A DNA stretch of 9,114 nucleotides from an uncultured Actinomycetes bacterium (GTDB lineage Bacteria > Actinomycetota > Thermoleophilia > Gaiellales > Gaiellaceae): assembly GCA_903930195.1 (NCBI GenBank), contig CAIYXH010000280.1, positions 1 to 9,114 of the forward strand, in the 5' to 3' direction. The notes below the pieces were generated by a model. That model had not been told where the DNA came from, did not search any database, and worked only from the letters and a program-made list of their open reading frames with translations. Numbering within the stretch: the first letter of the stretch is position 1; every line of letters starts with the position of its first letter. The position numbers and the translations under genes are program-made. Shown one piece after another: positions 1-6,193 of the stretch.

Positions 1-1350
1 CCCACGCTCGCCGCCAAGTTCCTCAAGCTCGGCCTCGCCGGGATCTCCTCGTATTCCGAGGAGAAGCGCACCTATCCGCAGAAGTCGGTCGCCGCGCAGG
101 TGGTCGGATACGCAGGCACCGACAACCAGGGCCTCGACGGCCTCGAGCTCGAGTACAACCACAAGCTCTCCGGCAAGGCGGGGAAGCAGACGATCGTCCG
201 CGACCCGACCGGCCGCGCGATCGACACCGTCAGCTCGACTCCGGTGCAGGAGGGGGCCGACGTCTTCACCTCGATCGACCACACGATCCAGGCGCAGGCC
301 GAGCAGGTGCTCCGCCAGACGGTGAGCCAGTGGGACGCGACGGACGCGACCGCGGTGGTACTCGACCCGACGACGGGCGACGTGCTCGCGATGGCGCAGA
401 CGCCGGAGTACGACGCGAACAAGACCTCGACCGTCCCGGCGTCCTACACGCGCAACCGCGCCGTGACCGACGTCTACGAGCCGGGCTCGACGTTCAAGCT
501 CATCACGGTCACGGCCGCGCTCACCGAGGGGAAGGTCACCCCGAACACCAAGTTCACCCTCCCGTACAAGCTGCGCTACGACACCTGCGACCTCTGCACC
601 GTGCACGACGCCGATGCCCGGCCGACCGAGACGCTCTCGGTTGCCCAGATCCTCTCGCAGTCCTCGAACGTCGGCGCCGTCACGATCGCGAAGGAGCTCG
701 GCGCGACCGACCTCTCGAAGTGGATCCAGAAGTTCGGCTTCGGCTCCCCGACGGGCATCGACTTCCCCGGTGAGAGCTCGGGCTACGTGTTGCCGCTCGA
801 CGAGTGGAACGAGACGACGATCGGCAACGTGCCGATCGGGCAGGGCATCTCGGTGACGCCGATCCAGATGGCCTCGGTCTACGCGGCGGTCGCGAACAAC
901 GGCGTCTGGATCCAGCCGCACCTGGTCACGAAGGTCGGTGGCCGGGCGCCCGAGAAGTGGAAGACGAAGCGCCTGATGTCGCCGGCCGTCGACCGTGAGG
1001 TCAAGAGCATGCTCACGGGCGTCGTCGCCGACGAGGGCGCCACCGGCACCGCGGCCGCGATCCCGGGCTACACCGTGGCCGGCAAGACGGGTACCGCCCA
1101 GGTGCCGGACGGGCACGGCGGCTACTCGGAGACCGACTACGAAGCCACCTTCGTCGGCATGGTTCCGGCCTCGAAGCCCCGCCTCGTCGTGCTCGTCAAG
1201 GTCGACGATCCGCGCAACTCGATCTTCGGCGGCGTCGTCGCCGCTCCGGCGTTCGCCGCGATCGCGAAGTTCGACCTCCAGTACATGGAGGTTCCGCCGG
1301 ACGCGCCGAAGACGTCGACCGACCAGGCGCTCTCGAACTCGACCCCCTAG
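1..1350 (+). CDS. ftsI: Peptidoglycan D,D-transpeptidase FtsI (class B penicillin-binding protein), 5' partial
   Basis: Septal peptidoglycan transpeptidase that cross-links stem peptides outside the membrane; 449 residues are present. The frame is open from base 1, so the gene starts upstream, and the GTG at 100 is internal because the coding sequence before it reads as protein of the same family. The missing part should hold the N-terminal membrane anchor and most of the non-catalytic domain. Visible are the end of the dimerisation domain (the G-LDGLE-EY-L-G segment, bases 112-174) and the complete transpeptidase domain with its three hallmark motifs: STFK with the nucleophilic serine (487-498), SSN (661-669) and KTGT (1084-1095). 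The protein ends soon after the catalytic domain, with no PASTA repeats. An unusual CxxC (586-597) lies between the first two motifs. FtsI followed by murE is the classical dcw order, and FtsW downstream is its expected glycosyltransferase partner. RodA-partner PBP2 is the alternative, but the context favours FtsI. Confidence 0.95.
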   Translation, partial: PTLAAKFLKLGLAGISSYSEEKRTYPQKSVAAQVVGYAGTDNQGLDGLELEYNHKLSGKAGKQTIVRDPTGRAIDTVSSTPVQEGADVFTSIDHTIQAQAEQVLRQTVSQWDATDATAVVLDPTTGDVLAMAQTPEYDANKTSTVPASYTRNRAVTDVYEPGSTFKLITVTAALTEGKVTPNTKFTLPYKLRYDTCDLCTVHDADARPTETLSVAQILSQSSNVGAVTIAKELGATDLSKWIQKFGFGSPTGIDFPGESSGYVLPLDEWNETTIGNVPIGQGISVTPIQMASVYAAVANNGVWIQPHLVTKVGGRAPEKWKTKRLMSPAVDREVKSMLTGVVADEGATGTAAAIPGYTVAGKTGTAQVPDGHGGYSETDYEATFVGMVPASKPRLVVLVKVDDPRNSIFGGVVAAPAFAAIAKFDLQYMEVPPDAPKTSTDQALSNSTP

Positions 1351-1367
1351 AACTAGACTCGGGGCGC

Positions 1368-2732
1368 ATGCAGCTGGAGCGCTTCATCGCGGCGCTCGGG
1401 CCGGACGAGGTCGTGAACGCGGCTCCGGCAGAGGTCGGCGATCTCGCCTACGACACGCGCACCGTGACGCCCGGCGCGCTCTTCTTCTGCATCCGCGGCG
1501 CAACCGCCGACGGCCATGCGTTCGCGCCGACGGCCGTCGCGGCGGGTGCGACGGCCCTCGTCGTCGAACGGCCCGTCGACGTGCCCGTGCCGCAGCTCGT
1601 CGTTCCGGATGTCCGGGCGGCGATGCCGGTCGCCGCCACGCTCTTCTTCGACGACCCGACCTGCGAGCTCGAGGTCGTCGGCGTCACCGGGACGAACGGC
1701 AAGACGACCACCGCCTTCCTGCTCCACGCGATCCTCGAGGCCGACAAGCGCCGCACCGGCCTGCTGACGAAGATCTGCCGGCTCGTCGGCGGCCAGGAGC
1801 GGCCGACGGGTTTGAACACGCCGGAGGCGATCGACCTCCAGCGGATCTTCCGCACCATGCTCGACGCCAGCGACCGCTCGTGCGTGATGGAGGCGACGTC
1901 GATCGCCCAGGCGAAGGGCCGCCTCGAAGGGACGCGCTTCGCGGCGCTCGTCTTCACGAACCTGACACAGGACCATCTCGACTTCCACGGGACGATGGAG
2001 GCGTACTACGCCGCCAAGCGCGCCCTCTTCGACCAGGCGAGCCGGGCCGTCGTCAACGTGGCCGATCCCTACGGTGCGCGTCTTGCCGCGGAGGTGCCGG
2101 ACGCGATTGTCTTCGACGACCCCGTCACAGTGCTCGCCGGTCTCGAGCTCGAGCTGCGTGGCGCTTTCAACCAGCAGAACGCCGCGGGTGCGGTGCTTGC
2201 GGCACGCGCGATCGGCGTGAGCGAGGACGCGATCCGCAGCGGCCTCGCCTCGGTGCGCGGCGTGCCCGGGCGCTTCGAGGCGATCGACGAGGGACAGCCG
2301 TTCACCGTGATCGTCGACTACGCGCACACGCCCGACTCGCTCGACAACGTGCTCCGCACCGCCCGCGATCTCGACGACGGCAAGCTCATCACCGTCTTCG
2401 GCGCAGGCGGCGACCGCGACCGCTCGAAGCGCGCGGTGATGGGCCGCGTCGTCGCCGAGCAGGCCGACCGGGCGATCCTCACCTCCGACAACCCGCGCTC
2501 CGAGGATCCGGAGGCGATCGCGAACGAGGTCGCCGGCGGCTCGCTCGGGAGCTTCGAGATCGAGCTCGACCGCCGCACCGCGATCGCGCGGGCGCTCGCC
2601 GACGCGTCGCCCGGCGATGTCGTCGTCGTGGTCGGGCGCGGGGCGGAGCCGGAGCAGGAGCTCGCCGGCGGCAAGATCCCGTTCGACGACCGTGACGTCG
2701 TCCGCGCCCTGCTGCGGGGGGAGCCCGCGTGA
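1368..2732 (+). CDS. murE: UDP-MurNAc-tripeptide synthetase MurE, predicted meso-diaminopimelate adding
   Basis: Cytoplasmic ATP-dependent ligase that adds the third residue of the stem peptide to UDP-MurNAc-L-Ala-D-Glu; 454 residues, slightly below the usual 480-500. In order: N-terminal UDP-binding domain (about 1-100, with DTRTVTPGALF); ATP P-loop TGTNGKTTT with Lys112; substrate segment NTPEA (150-154); MEATS (175-179 region); the lysine expected to be carbamylated, Lys217 in YYAAKRALF; DYAHTPD; and the C-terminal domain with DNPR (374-377) and GRGAE (423-427). DNPR is the signature of meso-diaminopimelate enzymes, whereas lysine-adding enzymes differ there. The conserved Gly and Glu of the last motif, which contact diaminopimelate in E. 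coli MurE, are kept, although GKGHE has become GRGAE. The histidine of the usual SSH motif is replaced by Ile179. ATG 1368 is the start: it follows ftsI by 17 bases, with only a weak GGGG upstream, and the protein begins at the normal place. It overlaps murF by four bases. Confidence 0.97.
   Translation: MQLERFIAALGPDEVVNAAPAEVGDLAYDTRTVTPGALFFCIRGATADGHAFAPTAVAAGATALVVERPVDVPVPQLVVPDVRAAMPVAATLFFDDPTCELEVVGVTGTNGKTTTAFLLHAILEADKRRTGLLTKICRLVGGQERPTGLNTPEAIDLQRIFRTMLDASDRSCVMEATSIAQAKGRLEGTRFAALVFTNLTQDHLDFHGTMEAYYAAKRALFDQASRAVVNVADPYGARLAAEVPDAIVFDDPVTVLAGLELELRGAFNQQNAAGAVLAARAIGVSEDAIRSGLASVRGVPGRFEAIDEGQPFTVIVDYAHTPDSLDNVLRTARDLDDGKLITVFGAGGDRDRSKRAVMGRVVAEQADRAILTSDNPRSEDPEAIANEVAGGSLGSFEIELDRRTAIARALADASPGDVVVVVGRGAEPEQELAGGKIPFDDRDVVRALLRGEPA
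2716..2723 (+). promoter_or_regulatory. Shine-Dalgarno sequence for murF
   Basis: GGGGGGAG lies inside the last codons of murE, five bases before the GTG at 2729. It supports this GTG as the start of murF and shows that murF can recruit ribosomes itself as well as by coupling through the GTGA stop/start overlap. Confidence 0.7.
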
Positions 2733-3964
2733 TCCCGCTCGAGCCGGCGTTCCTCGAGCCGCTCGGCCGGCTGCGCGTCGAACCGTGGGCGTCCGCGGTC
2801 ACGGGGATGCAGATCGACTCCCGCCGGATCGAGGAGGGCGACCTCTTCGTCGCGATCGGCGACGGCGCCGACTTCACGCGGCACGCGCTCGCGCGCGGCG
2901 CTGCGGCCGTGCTCGTGCCCGACGAGCCGCACGCCGCGCTTGCGGCGATCGGCGGCGAGGTGCGCAGCCGGTCGAACGCACGCATCGTCGGCATCACCGG
3001 CGCCACCGGGAAGACGACGACGAAGGACATCCTCGCCGCGCTCTGCAGCCCGCACCGGCGCACGATCGCCTCCGAGGCGAACTACAACAACGAGCTCGGC
3101 GTGCCGCTGACGCTCTGCCGGATCGAGCCCGACACCGAGGTCTGCATCGTCGAGATGGGCATGCGCGGCCTCGGCCAGATCGAGTGGCTCGCCTCGTTCG
3201 CGCGGCCCGAGATCGGCCTGATCACGAACATCGGGCCGGTGCACCTGGAGCTCGTCGGCACCGTGGAGAACGTCGCCCGCGCGAAGGCGGAGCTGATCGC
3301 CGCGCTGCCAGCTGGCGGGACGGCGATCGTGCCCGCCGACGAGCCGCTGCTCGAACCGTATCTCGGGCGCAGCGATATCGAGCTCCGGCGCTTCGGCCAC
3401 GTGACCGAGCCGGGGTGGTTCGAGGTCGAGGGGCGGACGATCGCCCTCGAGACGCCCTATCGCGCCCCGCACCAGCTGCGGAACACGCTCGCCGCGCTCG
3501 AGGTCTGCGACGCGCTCGGCATCCGCGTCGAGGACGGGACGCTCGACGTCGCCTTCTCGCCGCTGCGGGAGGACGTGCGGGAGCTCCCCGGCGGGATCGT
3601 CGTGATCGACGACTGTTACAACGCGAATCCGCTCTCGATGGGCGCCGCCCTACGTGCGCTGGCCGAGCGCGCCGCCGGAGGGAGAACGGTCGCGGTGCTC
3701 GGTGAGATGGCGGAGCTCGGCACCGACGCTGCGCGCTTCCACCGCGAGGTCGGCGAGCTCGTCCGGGAGCTCGACATCGCGGAGCTGGTCGCGGTCGGCG
3801 ACCTTGCCCGCGGCTACCTCCTCGACGGTCAGGCGCGCTGGGTCGCAACCGCCGACGAAGCAGCTGCGCTCTTGCCCGAGTTGCTCGTGCCTGGTGACAC
3901 GGTGTTGGTCAAGGGCTCGCGCGCGGTGGGACTCGAAGCAGTCGCGGCGAAGCTTCAGGACTGA
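2729..3964 (+). CDS. murF: UDP-MurNAc-tripeptide:D-Ala-D-Ala ligase MurF
   Basis: Cytoplasmic ligase that adds the D-Ala-D-Ala dipeptide to UDP-MurNAc-tripeptide, the last soluble step of precursor synthesis; 411 residues, shorter than the common 450 or so. Domains in order: N-terminal substrate domain (about 1-85, with IDSRRIEEGDLFVAI); central ATPase domain with P-loop GATGKTTTK (Lys95), the MurF signature ANYNNELG (Asn118 to Glu122), and Lys186 in ARAKAEL at the position normally carbamylated; then H-LRNTLAA and the C-terminal domain with DDCYNANP (294-301) and KGSRAVGLE (Lys395). The YNNE and DCYNANP motifs separate it from MurC, MurD and MurE. The shortness comes mainly from the stretch before H-LRNTLAA, between the central and C-terminal parts. 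The GTG start overlaps the murE stop (GTGA) and has a good Shine-Dalgarno sequence. The stop overlaps the mraY ATG by one base. Confidence 0.97.
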   Translation: MIPLEPAFLEPLGRLRVEPWASAVTGMQIDSRRIEEGDLFVAIGDGADFTRHALARGAAAVLVPDEPHAALAAIGGEVRSRSNARIVGITGATGKTTTKDILAALCSPHRRTIASEANYNNELGVPLTLCRIEPDTEVCIVEMGMRGLGQIEWLASFARPEIGLITNIGPVHLELVGTVENVARAKAELIAALPAGGTAIVPADEPLLEPYLGRSDIELRRFGHVTEPGWFEVEGRTIALETPYRAPHQLRNTLAALEVCDALGIRVEDGTLDVAFSPLREDVRELPGGIVVIDDCYNANPLSMGAALRALAERAAGGRTVAVLGEMAELGTDAARFHREVGELVRELDIAELVAVGDLARGYLLDGQARWVATADEAAALLPELLVPGDTVLVKGSRAVGLEAVAAKLQD

Positions 3965-4983
3965 TGGCTCACGTCCTCGTTGCGGCGCTGATCGCGCTCG
4001 TCATCTCGATCCTCGCCGGCCCGGCGTTCATCGCGTACCTCCGCCGTCGCTCCTACGGCCAGATGATCCGCGAGGAGGGCCCGCAGCACCACATGGCCAA
4101 GCAGGGCACGCCCACGATGGGCGGCGTCCTGATCGTCGTCTCGGCCTCGATCGCGTTCCTCGCGACGAGCCAGCGCACGCTCCCCGCGCTCGCGATCTTC
4201 GGGACGATGCTCGCCTGCGGCGCCGTCGGCTTCGTCGACGACTTCAAGAAGCAGCTCGGCCAGCGGTCGCTCGGCCTTTCGGGGCGCTACAAGATGCTGT
4301 TCCTCGGGGCGACGGCCGCGGCCGTCTGTGTCGCCGGCGACCACCAGCACCTGCGTCACGCCGTCTTCGTCCCGATCGTCGACAAATGGGTCGGCCTGGG
4401 ACCGCTCTGGTACGTCCTCGTCTTCTTCATCATCGCGGGCGCCGCGAACGCAGTGAACCTCACCGACGGCCTCGACGGGCTCGCCGCGGGGACGTCGATC
4501 ATCGCACTCTTCACCCTCACGGCCATGGCTGTCACCGTCTTCATCCGCTCGACGAGCCCCACCGGCCGCATCGAGAATCGCCTCGACGCCGCGTTCATGG
4601 GCGCAGCGCTGATCGGCGCGGCGATCGGCTTCCTCTGGTTCAACGCCTTCCCGGCGGAGGTCTTCATGGGCGACACCGGCTCGATGGCGCTCGGCGGCGC
4701 GATCGGCGCGATGGCGATCTTCCTGCAGGTCGACCTGCTGCTGCTCCTCGTCGGCGGGATCTTCGCGATCGAGGCGCTGTCGGTGATGCTCCAGGTCGTC
4801 TCATTCCGCCACTGGGGCAGGCGGATCTTCCTGATGGCGCCGCTCCACCATCACTTCGAGATGAAGGCGTGGTCGGAGACGAAGATCATGGTGCGCTTCT
4901 GGATCGTCACCGGGATCCTCTGCGCCGCCGGCTTCGCGCTCTTCTACAAGTACTGGCCGACGATTCGGCCGCCGGGCAATTGA
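3964..4983 (+). CDS. mraY: Phospho-N-acetylmuramoyl-pentapeptide-transferase MraY
   Basis: Integral membrane enzyme that transfers phospho-MurNAc-pentapeptide from UDP to undecaprenyl phosphate, giving lipid I, with Mg2+ at the cytoplasmic face. It has 339 residues, within the family range, and about ten hydrophobic segments; the first (roughly residues 3-26) is followed by the conserved KQGTPTMGG. All the expected active-site motifs are present: FVDDFKK with Asp92 and Asp93, NLTDGLDGLAAG with Asn165, Asp168 and Asp171, the FMGDTGSMALGG loop with Asp237, and PLHHHFE with His295 to His297. Nothing suggests loss of function. The ATG at 3964 overlaps the murF stop (TGATG), and AGGA at 3957-3960 is a close, modest ribosome site, so coupling to murF is likely. 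The last four bases also contain the TTG start of murD. Confidence 0.98.
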   Translation: MAHVLVAALIALVISILAGPAFIAYLRRRSYGQMIREEGPQHHMAKQGTPTMGGVLIVVSASIAFLATSQRTLPALAIFGTMLACGAVGFVDDFKKQLGQRSLGLSGRYKMLFLGATAAAVCVAGDHQHLRHAVFVPIVDKWVGLGPLWYVLVFFIIAGAANAVNLTDGLDGLAAGTSIIALFTLTAMAVTVFIRSTSPTGRIENRLDAAFMGAALIGAAIGFLWFNAFPAEVFMGDTGSMALGGAIGAMAIFLQVDLLLLLVGGIFAIEALSVMLQVVSFRHWGRRIFLMAPLHHHFEMKAWSETKIMVRFWIVTGILCAAGFALFYKYWPTIRPPGN

Positions 4984-6137
4984 AGACGGTCGTCTACGGG
5001 CTCGCCCGGTCGGGTGAGGCCGTGCTCGCGCGGCTCGCCGAGGGCGGCGACGAGGCGGTTGCCGTCGATCGCTCGCTCGGGAACGACAACGACCTCTCGT
5101 CGTTGGATGACGCAGCACTGCTCGTCAAGAGCCCCGGCGTGCCGGGAGAGGCAGCGCTCGTCGTCGAAGCGCGCCGGCGGGGGATCCCCGTCTGGTCGGA
5201 GATCGAGTTCGGCTACCGGCTGCTGCCCGAGACGACGCGGGTCGTCGGCGTCACGGGCACGAACGGGAAGACCACCACCGTGCATCTGCTCGGGGCGATC
5301 TTCGCGGCTGCGGGACGTGACGTCGAGCTCGCGGGCAACATCGGCAGCCCGCTCACCTCGGCACGTCCGGCGGACTGGGTCATCTGCGAGCTCTCCTCGT
5401 TCCAGCTCGAAGACGTCGAAACGCTGAGCTGCGAGATTGCCGTGCTGCTCAACCTCGAGCCCGACCACCTCGACCGGCACGGCTCCTTCGAGGCGTACCG
5501 CGACGCAAAGCTCCGCATCTTCGAGCGCTCGCGCGCAGCTGTCGTCCCGGCCGACTCAGGACTGCCGGGCATCGGGTTCTCTGCCGACGACCCGCTCCCC
5601 GCGGAGCCCGCGATCCGGGGCGCGCACAACCGCGAGAACGCCGCCGCGGCGACTGCAGCCGCGCGCGCTGCCGGGATTCCCGAGGCGGCGATCGCCGAAG
5701 CGCTGCGCACGTTCCCGGGTGTGCCGCACCGCCTCGAGCCGGTCGGCGAGGTGAGAGGCGTGCGCTACGTGAACGACTCCAAGGCGACGAACGTCGCCGC
5801 CGCCCGCCGCGCGCTCGCCGCGTATGCCGACGAGCCCGTGCATCTGATCCTCGGCGGTTCGCTCAAGGGGGAGAGCTTCGTGCCCCTTTCGGAGACGATC
5901 GGGCCGAATGTCCGCTCGATCCACCTGATCGGCGAAGCGGCGACGCAGCTCGCCGCCGAGGTCGGGGGGCACGACGACGGCACCCTCGGCCGTGCGCTCG
6001 CGCACGCGACGGAGCTCGCCGCCGCAGGCGACGTCGTCCTCCTCAGCCCGGCCTGCGCGAGCTTCGGTCAGTACCGCAACTACGAGGAGCGCGGCGACGA
6101 ATTCCGGGCGCTCGTGGAGACCCTGGGTCAGACCTGA
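4980..6137 (+). CDS. murD: UDP-MurNAc-L-Ala:D-glutamate ligase MurD
   Basis: Cytoplasmic ligase that adds D-glutamate to UDP-MurNAc-L-Ala. With 385 residues it is clearly shorter than the usual 430-450. The reading frame stays open far upstream (to 3654) through murF and mraY, but that part is an out-of-phase shadow; MurD sequence begins at the TTG at 4980, which overlaps the mraY stop (TTGA). The next in-frame alternative would remove the first nucleotide-binding loop, so TTG is the only sensible start. No Shine-Dalgarno sequence is visible, so translation probably depends on coupling to mraY. Features in order: YGLARSG (the usual GLGxSG loop with one Gly changed), KSPGVP, P-loop GTNGKTTT with Lys97, ELSSFQLE from Glu137 (typical of MurD), NLEPDHLDRHG, Lys177 in YRDAKLRIF (expected carbamylated), GAHNRENAA with His216 and Asn217, NDSKATN (265-271), and SPACASFGQ near the end. 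The N-terminal domain is about 15 residues shorter than in E. coli between the first loop and SPG. Confidence 0.96.
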   Translation: MKTVVYGLARSGEAVLARLAEGGDEAVAVDRSLGNDNDLSSLDDAALLVKSPGVPGEAALVVEARRRGIPVWSEIEFGYRLLPETTRVVGVTGTNGKTTTVHLLGAIFAAAGRDVELAGNIGSPLTSARPADWVICELSSFQLEDVETLSCEIAVLLNLEPDHLDRHGSFEAYRDAKLRIFERSRAAVVPADSGLPGIGFSADDPLPAEPAIRGAHNRENAAAATAAARAAGIPEAAIAEALRTFPGVPHRLEPVGEVRGVRYVNDSKATNVAAARRALAAYADEPVHLILGGSLKGESFVPLSETIGPNVRSIHLIGEAATQLAAEVGGHDDGTLGRALAHATELAAAGDVVLLSPACASFGQYRNYEERGDEFRALVETLGQT

Positions 6138-6166
6138 GGTCCGACCCTCGCCGTCGCGCGAGGACC
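6138..6166 (+). other. Potential hairpin in the murD-ftsW spacer
   Basis: CCTCGC at 6146-6151 can pair with GCGAGG at 6158-6163 around a six-base loop. Alternatively GGTCC (6138-6142) can pair with GGACC (6162-6166) with an inner TCGC/GCGA stem. No T-run follows, so it is not a standard intrinsic terminator. In DNA this GC-rich such stems arise easily by chance, and its position in the only real spacer is the main reason to list it. Confidence 0.3.
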
Positions 6167-6186
6167 CGGCGCCGCGGCGTCGAACG

Positions 6187-6193
6187 AAGGAGG
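6187..6193 (+). promoter_or_regulatory. Strong Shine-Dalgarno sequence directly abutting the ftsW start
   Basis: AAGGAGG is a near-perfect anti-16S match but touches the ATG at 6194 with no spacer, whereas 5-9 bases is usual. No in-frame ATG, GTG or TTG occurs in the spacer, and the next in-frame ATG (6266) would remove part of the first membrane segment. The ATG at 6194 is therefore kept as the start. Confidence 0.6.

Noticed and set aside
139..2155. Repeated CTCGAGCTCGAG palindromes (near 142 and 2143)
   Set aside because: They simply encode Leu-Glu-Leu-Glu with preferred codons in ftsI and murE; no other flanking repeat structure is present.
995..2695. Long + strand open frame of 566 codons across the end of ftsI and most of murE
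   Set aside because: Its product is almost wholly Arg, Ala, Pro and Gly, typical of an off-frame reading of GC-rich DNA. ftsI and murE fully explain the stretch with conserved motifs.
1353..3472. Long minus-strand open frames opposite murE and murF (1353-2327 and 2318-3472)
   Set aside because: They are rich in Arg, Asp and His, resemble no family I know, and arise because GC-rich codons on one strand suppress stops on the other.
3654..4979. Apparent 5' extension of murD into a possible 827-residue fusion
   Set aside because: This part is out of phase with murF and mraY, is Arg/Pro-rich and has no recognisable domain. MurD similarity begins only at 4980.
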